Part shown: positions 29,335-37,280 of the stretch, piece by piece
Position numbering within the stretch: the stretch's first letter is position 1
Layout: every line of letters begins with the position of its first letter
Assembly (NCBI GenBank): GCA_020851555.1
Contig: JADZCM010000002.1
Coordinates: 1-64,000, forward strand
Origin: Bryobacterales bacterium
GTDB lineage: Bacteria > Acidobacteriota > Terriglobia > Bryobacterales > Bryobacteraceae
Direction of reading: 5' to 3'
DNA: 64,000 bases
Translations under genes and position numbers: made by a program
Notes under the pieces: generated by a model
Seen by the model: only the letters and a program-made list of their open reading frames with translations
Database searches by the model: none
Told to the model about the DNA's origin: nothing

Positions 29335-30643
29335 GGGTCGTCTCCGTTTCGCGCACCCCTCCGCTGAGCCTTCCGTTAAGCTGCATGCGGCACGGCAAGT
29401 GCATGTAGCCGTACACGGGCCCGTCTCCGTGGCCCGCCTGCACGATGATCGCGTTGTCGATCCAGTCGCAGATCTTGTAGCCGGCGAGGGTCCCGTCGGC
29501 GATCGCCGGCGAGAAAGAGAACGAACCGGGATAGAGCTCGGGCAGATCCAGGTGGAAATCCACCGTGTATACGTCGCCGGCGTTCATGGGGGGGAGATCG
29601 GAGCCCAGCCGGGCCGTGTTGGTCCCGGAGAAATCGATGCCCAGGTGGTTGCGCAGCATGAAGCCGACGATCGGGAGCCCGATCTCCTCCACGGCGCGCA
29701 CGCTGATCCTGACCACCACCGTCGAGCGGGGCTCCAGGAGCTCCAGCGGCCGGCCCTGAGTGTCGAGCACGGCGATGCCGAGCACTTCCGCGCGCCCGTC
29801 GCCGTGCCGGTGATCGATGTTGGGAATCCGCTCCACCACCTCCGGCGGACGGGACCGCCCGGCGGCTGCGCGCGGGGGCGGCTGCCTGGCCTGCAACGTC
29901 AAATACCGCGAGTCCTTCTCCACCATGGCGGCGAGATACTTGGAGACGACCAGGTCGGTGTCGCCAATCTCGCGCAACGCACCCTGATCCAGCCACAAGG
30001 TTCTGTCGCCAATGGCCTTCACGTCCCCGATGGCGTGCGAAACAAACAGGATGGTGATTCCGCCCGCCCTGAGTTCGTGCACCTTGCGCATGCAGCGCTG
30101 CCGGAAGTACAGATCGCCCACCGCCAGCGCCTCGGCCACGATCAGGATCTCCGGGTCGAGATGAATCGCCACCGCGAACGCCAGCCGGACGACCATCCCG
30201 CTGGAATAAGTCTTGACCGGTTGATCTATGAAGTCTCCGATCTCGGCGAAATCGCTGATCTGTTTGTACCGGGCGTCGATCTCCCGGGAGGAGAGCCCCA
30301 GGATCGCGCCGTTGAGATAGACATTGTCCCGGCCGCTGAATTCAGGATTGAAACCGGAACCCAACTCCAGCAGGGCGGACACCCTGCCGTTGACCTTCAC
30401 TGAACCCTGGGTGGGAGTCAGGATGCCGGCCACCATCTGGAGCAGGGTGCTCTTTCCCGCGCCATTCTCGCCGATAATGCAGAAGGTCTCACCGCGCCTG
30501 ACCGAGAACGTGAGATCCTTCAGCGCCCAGAAGTCCTTGTGGCGCTTGATCCGGTTCAGCGTCACCAGTTCCGCGAGACGGTCCCCCGGCGAGGCGTAGA
30601 TGGGATAGCTCTTCGAGACTGCCTGAAACTCAACTGAATGCAC
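29327..30643 (-). CDS. Wzt-like polysaccharide ABC export ATPase with glycan-binding domain
   Basis: 438 residues from GTG 30643, preferred because the Wzt fold starts there and a promoter lies 36 bp upstream. The N-terminal ATPase has Walker A GENGAGKST (58-66), LLELGSGFNPEFSGRDN, signature YSSGMVVRLAFAVA near 146 and H-loop SHAIGD. Walker B reads ILIVAEALAVGD: the usual aspartate before the catalytic Glu171 is Ala170 (codon GCC). Residues about 290-438 match the Wzt C-terminal domain that recognises the modified chain end (GFMLRNHLGIDFSGTN, YTVDFHLDLPELYPG). It heads the glycan operon. No Wzm permease is found in the window. Confidence 0.9.
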   Translation of the reverse strand: MHSVEFQAVSKSYPIYASPGDRLAELVTLNRIKRHKDFWALKDLTFSVRRGETFCIIGENGAGKSTLLQMVAGILTPTQGSVKVNGRVSALLELGSGFNPEFSGRDNVYLNGAILGLSSREIDARYKQISDFAEIGDFIDQPVKTYSSGMVVRLAFAVAIHLDPEILIVAEALAVGDLYFRQRCMRKVHELRAGGITILFVSHAIGDVKAIGDRTLWLDQGALREIGDTDLVVSKYLAAMVEKDSRYLTLQARQPPPRAAAGRSRPPEVVERIPNIDHRHGDGRAEVLGIAVLDTQGRPLELLEPRSTVVVRISVRAVEEIGLPIVGFMLRNHLGIDFSGTNTARLGSDLPPMNAGDVYTVDFHLDLPELYPGSFSFSPAIADGTLAGYKICDWIDNAIIVQAGHGDGPVYGYMHLPCRMQLNGRLSGGVRETETTLG

Positions 30644-30678
30644 GCGCGCCTGCTGCTTGTTGGAGTTAGGACACTTCG

Positions 30679-30708
30679 AATCTACTGAAGGACATGGGAT
30701 GCTGTCAA
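30679..30708 (-). promoter_or_regulatory. promoter of the polysaccharide operon
   Basis: On the minus strand a perfect TTGACA (30703-30708) and TAGATT (30679-30684, four of six) are separated by 18 bp. The start would be near 30672, giving a leader of about 30 nt to GTG 30643. Confidence 0.6.
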
Positions 30709-31031
30709 TTACAGACGCGGCGGACGGAGGAATCAGGCAGGGCGGCCGCCGTCTCTTCACCGAGTCCCGGCTCTCCGGCGGCCACACACTACGTACCCCC
30801 GGAACGCCCGGACACCCCAGCCGGATCAGCCGTACTCGCGGTGCAGAATCCGCAGCGCCTGCTGCCCGCAAAGGGCAAGTCCCTGGCGCGTCAGGCCTCC
30901 AGCCGGCCGATGAAGGAAGCCGGTAGCCGCCCCCGAATGTGGACGTTCTCTATTTAGACTTCCTCCTTAATTGTGAACGTGGCCCCGATAACCGGCGGGC
31001 GCCACATCGTCCCCCTGCCTGGGGCAGAGGG

Positions 31032-31049
31032 TGGAAACCGCTGTTTCCA
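31032..31049. repeat. inverted repeat, 7-bp arms
   Basis: TGGAAAC at 31032-31038 and GTTTCCA at 31043-31049 with a 4-base loop CGCT. It lies about 85 bp beyond the MFS stop on the minus strand. Without a T run it is a poor terminator; it may be an operator or an mRNA 3' hairpin. Confidence 0.4.
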
Positions 31050-31131
31050 TCTACACTATGCCCCCGCGCGGATCGAAAGTCAATACCGGATTTGCAGGAG
31101 GCCCGGCGCCGGCTTTCCCGCCGGGTTCGGG

Positions 31132-32397
31132 CTAAGCGCGCGACGGGACGATCCGGGCCAGGTCGCGCCAGCGGGTCTCCGGCAGCGTCCACACCCAGGA
31201 GGCCGTGGCCAAGGCCAGGACCAGGGGAACGCCCAGGCCGCCCCGCACTCCCTGAAGGCCCACGAAGAAGCTGACCACCATGGGCGCGAAGAACTGCACG
31301 CCGCGAGCGCAATTGTAGCTCGTGCCCATGGCGAAGTTGCGCACATGCGTCGGGAACAACTCGGCCAGCAGCGCCCCGAACCCCGCCGTGCATCCCGAGC
31401 CGACCCCCATGGCGAACATCACCGTCCAGAACCGCGCCGGCTGGAGCAGCAGCCACTCCCAATGGAACGCCAGTCCGTAGAGCGCGGCGGCCGTCAAGAG
31501 CGAGTAGAGGGTGTAGGCTTGCCGCCGGCCGTACCGGTCCGCCGCGAAGCCGAACACCAGCATCCCAAGCAACTGGCCCGACTGCGCCGTCAGGATCCAG
31601 ATAGCGGAGCGTCCCACGGGCTGATGAAACTGCTGTTGCAGGAAGCGCGGAAGCCAGACATAACACGACCAGTAGGTTCCCAGCTTAAACACTCCCAGCA
31701 GCCATCCCTTTGCCAGCGGAGCGGCAAAGCCGTTGCGCCACAGCCACACCAGGGCGGCCAGGGGCGACAACCGCTCCTCCTTCTGCCGGTTCCACAGGGT
31801 GGACTCGGGCAAGTGCCGCCTCGCCACAAACGCCAGCACCGCCGTCGCGGACGAAACCAGAAATACCCAGCGCCAGCCGATCAGCGGCGTCACCAGCAGC
31901 CCCATCACCGCGGCCAGCCCGACTCCCAGCGGCTCACCGGCCTGAAGGAACGCCGCGGCGCGTCCGCGCATGTGACCCGGAGACGCCTCCTGCACCAGGG
32001 CGTGCCCCACGGCCCACTCGCCGCCCACCCCGAGTCCCGTCAGCAGCCGGAACACCAGCAGGCTTTTGGGCCCCACCGAGAATGCGCAGAGCGCCGTGCC
32101 CAGCGAGTACAGGCCGATGGTCCAGCTCATCACGGTCTTGCGGCCGTAACGATCCGACAGGTAGCCGAACAGGATGCCACCGATCCCCGAGGCGCCGAGC
32201 GCCACGCCCAAGAGCACCGCTTCCTGCGCCTGGTTCAGTCTCAGATCGTGTCCCACCGGGATCAGCAGGAAGGAGAACAGCATCAGGTCGTAAAAATCGA
32301 AGGTCCAGCCCAGGAAGGAGATCAGCCAGACACGAAAGGGAAAGCGCGCGGCCGAGGCATCAATTGGGCCGGCCGCACCGGCCGAGGGATCCATCAC
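31132..32397 (-). CDS. major facilitator superfamily transporter (metabolite:H+ symporter type)
   Basis: 421 residues with about 12 TM helices. The loop 2-3 signature GYLSDRYGRKTV near 78 and its second-half copy GFAADRYGRRQA near 288 are present, as is RLLTGLGVGGEWAVG near 117, characteristic of the aromatic-acid/sialate H+ symporter (AAHS/MHS) groups. It would import a small organic acid or sugar acid; the substrate is not predictable. The gene stands alone, with 179 bp to the yggX stop and 488 bp to the wzt start. Confidence 0.9.
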   Translation of the reverse strand: MMDPSAGAAGPIDASAARFPFRVWLISFLGWTFDFYDLMLFSFLLIPVGHDLRLNQAQEAVLLGVALGASGIGGILFGYLSDRYGRKTVMSWTIGLYSLGTALCAFSVGPKSLLVFRLLTGLGVGGEWAVGHALVQEASPGHMRGRAAAFLQAGEPLGVGLAAVMGLLVTPLIGWRWVFLVSSATAVLAFVARRHLPESTLWNRQKEERLSPLAALVWLWRNGFAAPLAKGWLLGVFKLGTYWSCYVWLPRFLQQQFHQPVGRSAIWILTAQSGQLLGMLVFGFAADRYGRRQAYTLYSLLTAAALYGLAFHWEWLLLQPARFWTVMFAMGVGSGCTAGFGALLAELFPTHVRNFAMGTSYNCARGVQFFAPMVVSFFVGLQGVRGGLGVPLVLALATASWVWTLPETRWRDLARIVPSRA

Positions 32398-32576
32398 CGC
32401 GAAATCATACCACGGTGGCGATTCCCGCCCGCCGACTGCGGAGACGCCCGGTGTGACGCGCGCTCTCCCCGCGCCGGCCGGAAAGCCGGTTCAGCACGGA
32501 CTCGAGTCAGCGCTCGCGCCGCACGGCGCCGGGTTGAAGGCTCGCCGGCATCCGCCGCCGGCGGAAAGGGGCCCGC

Positions 32577-32888
32577 CTAATGTCCACCCTGCGGCGGAAC
32601 AAAGTCGGGTGGCAACGAGGAGCCTTCGCCGAAAAAGTACTCCTCCATCTGCTTCAGCAGAAACTCCTGGTGCTCCCGCTTGCCGAGGTTGAGGCGGTAC
32701 TCGTTCATGATCATCTTCATCTGATCGACCCACATCTGCCACGCCCGCTTGGAGACATGGTCGAAGATGCGCTGGCCCAGAGGATGGTTGTCGAAGGGGC
32801 GCTCTTCCAGTCCTTCCATCTCCCTCTGAAACTTCACGCAGAACACTTTCCTCGGACCGGCCGGCTGCTGCTGGGAACTGTCGCTCAT
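32577..32888 (-). CDS. yggX: Fe(II)-trafficking/oxidative-protection protein YggX
   Basis: 103 residues, close to the 90 of the family. VFCVKFQREMEGLEERPF keeps the family cysteine (C17), followed by GQRIFDHVSKRAWQMWVDQ and MIMNEYRLNL and a Gln/Glu-rich helix near QEFLLKQMEEYFF. YggX limits damage to iron-sulfur clusters in enterobacteria. An N-terminal extension of about ten residues and a C-terminal PPDFVPPQGGH tail are ordinary variants. It stands between the MFS gene and a small hypothetical gene on the same strand. Confidence 0.95.
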   Translation of the reverse strand: MSDSSQQQPAGPRKVFCVKFQREMEGLEERPFDNHPLGQRIFDHVSKRAWQMWVDQMKMIMNEYRLNLGKREHQEFLLKQMEEYFFGEGSSLPPDFVPPQGGH

Positions 32889-32984
32889 ACTCTACGCCAC
32901 ACTCCGTGTTGTGTCTTTTCGCAGCTTATAGAACCAGGATAGCGCACGCCTGAACGCCGGCAACAGCCCGCACCGGCGGGCGGT

Positions 32985-33245
32985 TCAAGGCTTGCGTCCG
33001 AGGAATTCGGATAGCTTCATGGGCGGGGTAACGCCACGCGCAAGCTGGCGCTGCACGGCCTTCTGGTAACGGCGGAGAACACCTTCCCGGGACGACTCCC
33101 TCAGGTTGCAGCTCTCGATGTCGAGGAGCAGTTCCACCTCCCACGGCCGGAAGGTGTTGCGGTTGATCTGCCCTCTCAGCAACTCGCGCAGCAGCCGGTT
33201 GAACTGGACTAACGTCTCCTCTGGGTCCGTAGGGGCTTCAGTCAT
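32985..33245 (-). CDS. small hypothetical protein downstream of purA
   Basis: 86 residues from ATG 33245. The sequence is helical and charged (QFNRLLRELLRGQINRNTF, then EVELLLDIESCNL and LRRYQKAVQRQLARG) with a compact helix-rich look; no signal, no metal motif. A longer in-frame start at 33404 would overlap purA, and that extension has no protein-like composition. It is 52 bp behind purA on the same strand and likely co-transcribed. I do not recognise it; it may be a lineage-specific small protein. Confidence 0.65.
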   Translation of the reverse strand: MTEAPTDPEETLVQFNRLLRELLRGQINRNTFRPWEVELLLDIESCNLRESSREGVLRRYQKAVQRQLARGVTPPMKLSEFLGRKP

Positions 33246-33297
33246 GATGAACGAGCCTGCCAACAGGTCAATATTCTGCCGCCGGATCCCACGCCGG

Positions 33298-34605
33298 TCA
33301 CCTCGCCAGCAGGGCAGCCAGCCGGGAGCCCGGCCGCAGAATGGTCTGGTCCCGCCTGGGTCCGGTCGAAATGCAGCCGATCTCCACTCCCACCTTCTCC
33401 TCAAGAAATTCCAGGTACTTGCGCGCCAGTCCGGGAAGGTCCTCGTACCGCGTGATTCCGGCGGTGGAGGCGCGCCAGCCCGGGCAGCGCGTGTAGACCG
33501 GCTCGATGGCCGCCAGTTGCCGGGATGTCGCGGGCATGTCCAAGGTCTCCCGGCCTCCCAGGCGATAGGCCACGGCCACTGGTATCTCCTCCACGGTATC
33601 CAGCACGTCCAGTTTAGTCAACGCCAGGCTGTCGAAGCCGTTCAGCATGGATGTATACCGGAGCAGCGGAACGTCGAACCAGCCACAGCGCCGGGGCCGG
33701 CCCGTCACGGCGCCGTACTCGTTCCCCAGCCTGCGCAGGTCCTCCCCGCAGGCGTCCCGTGCCTCGGTGGGGAACGGCCCCTCGCCCACTCTGGTCACGT
33801 ACGCCTTGGACACCCCGATAACCCCTCCGATGCGGCTGGGCGGCACGCCCGTGCCGGTCGAGACGCCCCCGGCCGTGGCGCTGGACGAAGTCACGAAGGG
33901 GTAGGTGCCGTGGTCAACGTCCAGCATGGTCCCCTGAGCGCCTTCGAAGAGCACCCGCTTGCCCGCCGCGATAGCCCCGTTCAACAGCGCCGCCGTATCG
34001 CAGACCATGGGGCGCACGCGTTCCGCCAGCGCCAGGTATTCCTCCCGTATCGCCGCGAAATCGAACCAGCCCTCGATCTGGAAGGCCCGGGCCAGAATCT
34101 GCTTGTCCTCCGCGAAGGGCTCGTACAGGGCCGCGAAGCTCGCGTCCTCCAGCAAGTCGGCGAAGCGCATGCCCCGCCGCCCCACCTTGTCCTCGTAGCA
34201 GGGCCCGATGCCGCGGGACGTCGTCCCGATGGCCACACGGTCCTTGCGGCCCTCGGAGATCTTCTCCACCAGCCGGTGGAAGGGGAAGATCACGTGAGCG
34301 CGGCTGCTGATGGCGAGTTGGTTCCGCACGTCCACGCCGAGCGACTCCAGGGCTTCCATCTCTTCCATGAGCGCCTTGAGATCCACCACCAGCCCGTTGC
34401 CGATGACCGCCTTCACGCCCGGGCGCAGAATCCCCGACGGGATCAGCTTGAGAATGAACGTCTTATCGCCGATCCGAACGGTGTGGCCCGCGTTGTGTCC
34501 GCCCTGGTAGCGCGCGACTATGTCGAACGTCTCGCTGAACAGGTCGACGATCTTCCCTTTGCCCTCGTCGCCCCACTGCGCGCCCAGAACCGTTAGATTG
34601 CTCAT
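33298..34605 (-). CDS. purA: adenylosuccinate synthetase
   Basis: 435 residues from ATG 34605 (the in-frame 34629 start adds only eight residues). The GTP loop GAQWGDEGKGK (8-18), RYQGGHNAGHTV near 35, TTSRGIGPCYEDKVGRRG near 130 and FEGAQGTMLDVDHGTYPFVTSS near 220 are all present. It makes adenylosuccinate from IMP, aspartate and GTP in AMP synthesis. Divergent from the 161-residue hypothetical gene with 56 bp between starts. Confidence 0.98.
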   Translation of the reverse strand: MSNLTVLGAQWGDEGKGKIVDLFSETFDIVARYQGGHNAGHTVRIGDKTFILKLIPSGILRPGVKAVIGNGLVVDLKALMEEMEALESLGVDVRNQLAISSRAHVIFPFHRLVEKISEGRKDRVAIGTTSRGIGPCYEDKVGRRGMRFADLLEDASFAALYEPFAEDKQILARAFQIEGWFDFAAIREEYLALAERVRPMVCDTAALLNGAIAAGKRVLFEGAQGTMLDVDHGTYPFVTSSSATAGGVSTGTGVPPSRIGGVIGVSKAYVTRVGEGPFPTEARDACGEDLRRLGNEYGAVTGRPRRCGWFDVPLLRYTSMLNGFDSLALTKLDVLDTVEEIPVAVAYRLGGRETLDMPATSRQLAAIEPVYTRCPGWRASTAGITRYEDLPGLARKYLEFLEEKVGVEIGCISTGPRRDQTILRPGSRLAALLAR

Positions 34606-34661
34606 GGACTGCTTCCCAAACCCACTCATTGTAGCGCACGCGGTGTGTTACCCTGGCTTCG

Positions 34662-35147
34662 ATGCTGCTCTCCGAAGCCTTCCTGAGCGTTTCCACCGAC
34701 GATTTCAGTTCCCTGGTACGAGGCATCTCGATCGGGAAGTTGAAGACTTACCAGATGTACGAGACGCTCAAGACGCGCGCGCACCTTGCCCGGCTCAACA
34801 CGGAGGGGCTGCGCAAAGCCATCCCCCGTTTACGGGCCCGCCTGGAGGACAAGGACGAGGACCTGGCGAAGGACCTGGCCCAGGCCATGCTCCTGAATCA
34901 CATGGACCTGGTGCTGGCCGTGCTCGGGTTTCTGGGAATCCCCCACGAGAACGGCTTCTTCGCCAAGGGCCTGGACGCCTCGCAATGGCTTACTTCGGGC
35001 TGGCAGGAGAGAGTTCACGCCGAATTCCACGGCAAGTTCCCGGAGCCGGCTCTCCTCCTGTACATCAACCATCTGGCGTGGGAGTTGGACAAGACCGCGA
35101 GCCTGTTCCAGCCGGGCGGAACCGCCCCGGCCCCTCCGGCCGCCTGA
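34662..35147 (+). CDS. helical hypothetical protein
   Basis: 161 residues, cytoplasmic, almost wholly helical: LLSEAFLSVSTDDFSSLV, then ISIGKLKTYQMYETLKTRAH, a charged segment rich in Glu/Asp/Arg, and a hydrophobic patch LNHMDLVLAVLGFLGIP. A conserved-looking ALLLYINHLAWELDK precedes a Pro/Ala tail. No known domain recognised. It is divergent from purA and convergent with sixA (13 bp between stops). Confidence 0.75.
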   Translation: MLLSEAFLSVSTDDFSSLVRGISIGKLKTYQMYETLKTRAHLARLNTEGLRKAIPRLRARLEDKDEDLAKDLAQAMLLNHMDLVLAVLGFLGIPHENGFFAKGLDASQWLTSGWQERVHAEFHGKFPEPALLLYINHLAWELDKTASLFQPGGTAPAPPAA

Positions 35148-35160
35148 CGCCGGCGGCGGC

Positions 35161-35655
35161 TCAATCGCCGCCCGGGGACGCCAATTTCGGAGTCAGCATC
35201 CACTGGAGGATGCCGCGCGGCTCGGCGCCGGCCGGTTCCGCGTCGATCCGTACCAGGGAGCCCTTCTTGAGATCGAAGCAGACACGCGGGCATCCCACCA
35301 GATAGCTGGCGGTCTCGCCCAGAAGCGGCTCATGGCCGGCCAGCAGCACGGACCGCTCTCCGGCGCGGCCCCGCAGCAGTTTCCATACAGACAGGTATGC
35401 CGAGGCCGGTGCCAGAGCCTCCGTCCTCTCGATCTTTCCTTTGTAGCCCAGCAACCGGGCGGCGATCTCGGCTGTCTGGACAGCCCGCACCAGGGGGCTG
35501 GTCAGAATGAGCGAAGGAGCAACTCCGACGGTCCGGGCGCGCTCCAGCACCGCCCTGAGCTTGTCCTGGCCCTCGGCGGTGAGTCTGCGCTCGAAGTCGT
35601 CCCGGCCCGCGCGGCGGGCTTCGGCTATGCCGTGGCGCAGGATGTAGATCTCCAT
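35161..35655 (-). CDS. SixA-like phosphohistidine phosphatase
   Basis: 164 residues of the histidine-phosphatase superfamily. The catalytic LRHG is at 6-9 (H8), R57 is in TSPLVRAVQTAE, and the second histidine is H108 in LLAGHEP. The start at ATG 35655 overlaps the stop of the upstream kinase-like gene (TGATG), so they are coupled. SixA removes phosphate from histidine on phosphotransfer proteins; in many bacteria it accompanies CHAD and polyphosphate genes. Here it is the last gene of a three-gene set facing a CHAD gene. Confidence 0.9.
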   Translation of the reverse strand: MEIYILRHGIAEARRAGRDDFERRLTAEGQDKLRAVLERARTVGVAPSLILTSPLVRAVQTAEIAARLLGYKGKIERTEALAPASAYLSVWKLLRGRAGERSVLLAGHEPLLGETASYLVGCPRVCFDLKKGSLVRIDAEPAGAEPRGILQWMLTPKLASPGGD

Positions 35656-36410
35656 CAACCCACTCGCCTGGTCTTGGGCTTCGGCGGCCTGCGCGCCGGG
35701 GCCGCGGCGCCCGGCGTGAGCCTCAGCGCGGCAATGTGGCCGCGAAGCGCCCAGAAAATCTCCTCCACGGAGCGGGCCGCGTCCACCACGGTAAAGCCGT
35801 ACCGTTGCGCCATGCTGTCCAGCGCGCGCACCAGCCTGGTCTGGTAGCGTACGAAACTCTGGTGCATGTCGGCCCCGAAGCGCATGTCCATTCCGCTTTC
35901 CCAGTAGTCGAACGCCCCTCGTCCCTGCACGACTCGGGATACCAGGTGCTTCGCCTCCGCCCGGAGGTAGTACACCGCATGGGGGGCCAGCGCGAACCCC
36001 GCCACGCGTTCGATCCAGCGCCGGTCCTCGCCTCTGGCGATGGCGCGCGCCATGATGGAGAAGATGTACCGGTCGATCAGCACCACGAAGCCGGCCCGCA
36101 GCGCGGGGATGATCTCGTTCTCCAGCCGGTCGGCGAAGTCGGTGGTGTAGAACAGGGTCATGGTCATGGGGCCGAGCGTATTGCCGCGCTTGGCCTCCTG
36201 GATGCCGCGGCCGGCCAGCGCCGAACGCGCCATGCCGCTGTCCAGAACCGCGTGGCCCTCCTGTTCCAGCCACTGCCGCAGCAGCCCGATCTGCGTGGTG
36301 CGGCCCACCGCGTCGGGTCCCTCGATCACGATCAGCTTGCCCCGCAGTTCGGAGCAGTCCACCCCCGGCAGGGGCTCGGCGTAGAAGCGGAGCGGCTCAT
36401 TTGCCCGCAT
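35655..36410 (-). CDS. thymidylate-kinase-like protein with altered P-loop
   Basis: 251 residues from ATG 36410, whose coding overlaps the previous kinase gene by 14 bases. Overall layout is that of dTMP kinase, with DRYIFSIMARAIARG near 122 and the shared FADRLE and YWESGMDM segments. The P-loop is GPDAVGRTTQ at 31-40: the essential Lys of GxxxxGK(S/T) is Arg37 (codon CGC). The protein may be a regulatory subunit or have a different phosphate donor. A basic Pro/Arg tail (PARRPPKPKTRRVG) is added at the C-terminus. Confidence 0.85.
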   Translation of the reverse strand: MRANEPLRFYAEPLPGVDCSELRGKLIVIEGPDAVGRTTQIGLLRQWLEQEGHAVLDSGMARSALAGRGIQEAKRGNTLGPMTMTLFYTTDFADRLENEIIPALRAGFVVLIDRYIFSIMARAIARGEDRRWIERVAGFALAPHAVYYLRAEAKHLVSRVVQGRGAFDYWESGMDMRFGADMHQSFVRYQTRLVRALDSMAQRYGFTVVDAARSVEEIFWALRGHIAALRLTPGAAAPARRPPKPKTRRVG

Positions 36411-37119
36411 GGGCCCCTCCCATGGGCGCCCGCAGAACACCGGCCGCGAGGTGCTCTCCCATGGCCTCGATCACCACCGCGCGCATCTGCTGCTGCTGTT
36501 CCTCGATGGACAATGAGGCGTCGATGACGTGAAAGCCCATCTCCGCGGCCATGGCTTCGTACTCATCCAGTATCCGGCCCTGAAAAATGCGAAAGCTCTC
36601 CTCGATGTCGCGGCTCAGCCCGAGGTCCATGCCGGCCTCGTAGTACTTGATCGCGCTGCGGCCTCCCAGGATCCGCCGGACCGCGACATCCAGGGGCACC
36701 CGGAAATAGAAGCAGAGGTCCGGCTTCAACGCGAAGCGGTAGAGATTGTGGACCCAGCTCCGGCTCATCCCGCGAGCCACGTCCCGGGCGAAGGCGGTGT
36801 ACGCATAGCGGTCCGCGCACACGACGGCGCCGGCCTTGACCAGGGGCAGGATGTAGCTCTCCATGCGGTCGGCGAAGTCGGTGGCATGGATGAGGCTGAA
36901 GGTGGCGGGCGTAAAGGAGGCCTTCTTCTTGCCGCGCCTGGTGGTCTGGCGCACCAGCGGGGAGGAGTTCCACTCGCTGAAAGCCACCGCGTAACCCTGG
37001 CTGCGCAGCCACTGGCTGAGCAGGAACAACTGCGTGGACTTGCCGGAGCCGTCAATGCCTTCCACGACGATCAGCCTGCCGCTGTAACGGTTCGGCAGCA
37101 GTGCGTGCGTGACGGCCAT
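36397..37119 (-). CDS. thymidylate-kinase-like protein, intact P-loop
   Basis: 240 residues from ATG 37119 (ATG 37137 is in frame but lies at the predicted transcription start). P-loop GIDGSGKSTQ (21-30), DRYAYTAFARDVARG near 109, and KYYEAGMDLGLS near 170. dTMP kinases phosphorylate dTMP to dTDP; the long segment around KYYEAGMD is not found in E. coli Tmk, so the substrate may be different. It shares FADRxE and Y(Y/W)E(A/S)GMD with the following paralogue. First gene of the set tmk-like, tmk-like, sixA. Confidence 0.85.
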   Translation of the reverse strand: MAVTHALLPNRYSGRLIVVEGIDGSGKSTQLFLLSQWLRSQGYAVAFSEWNSSPLVRQTTRRGKKKASFTPATFSLIHATDFADRMESYILPLVKAGAVVCADRYAYTAFARDVARGMSRSWVHNLYRFALKPDLCFYFRVPLDVAVRRILGGRSAIKYYEAGMDLGLSRDIEESFRIFQGRILDEYEAMAAEMGFHVIDASLSIEEQQQQMRAVVIEAMGEHLAAGVLRAPMGGAHAGK

Positions 37120-37141
37120 GATCGAAGTTACTACCATATCA

Positions 37142-37169
37142 ATTGTATGCCGCGCTACGCTGCGTTCAA
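37142..37169 (-). promoter_or_regulatory. promoter of the tmk-like/sixA operon
   Basis: On the minus strand TTGAAC (37164-37169) and TACAAT (37142-37147) with a 16-bp spacer. The start would be near 37135, only about 16 bases before ATG 37119. Confidence 0.5.
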
Positions 37170-37280
37170 CGCCGCTCGGGCTACCCGCGGCGTTGGCGGG
37201 GAGCACGCCCGGCCCGGCAGCCCGCGAGAGCCGGAGGCCCTTCAGAAGTCGATCCGGCTGCTGCGGCCGGCGGAACAGTC

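Larger units (their letters stand above)
30644..31131. other. 488-bp gene-free region
   Basis: Apart from the wzt promoter and the inverted repeat at 31032-31049, no supported gene is seen. Open frames here have arginine- and proline-rich translations typical of non-coding GC-rich DNA. A second hairpin of CTGCC/GGCAG lies near 31016-31028. A perfect AAGGAGGA ribosome-site sequence occurs on the minus strand at about 30961-30970 but no start codon follows. Confidence 0.5.

Noticed and set aside
30961..30972. Perfect ribosome-site sequence on the minus strand
   Set aside because: No start codon follows at a suitable distance and no coding frame continues.
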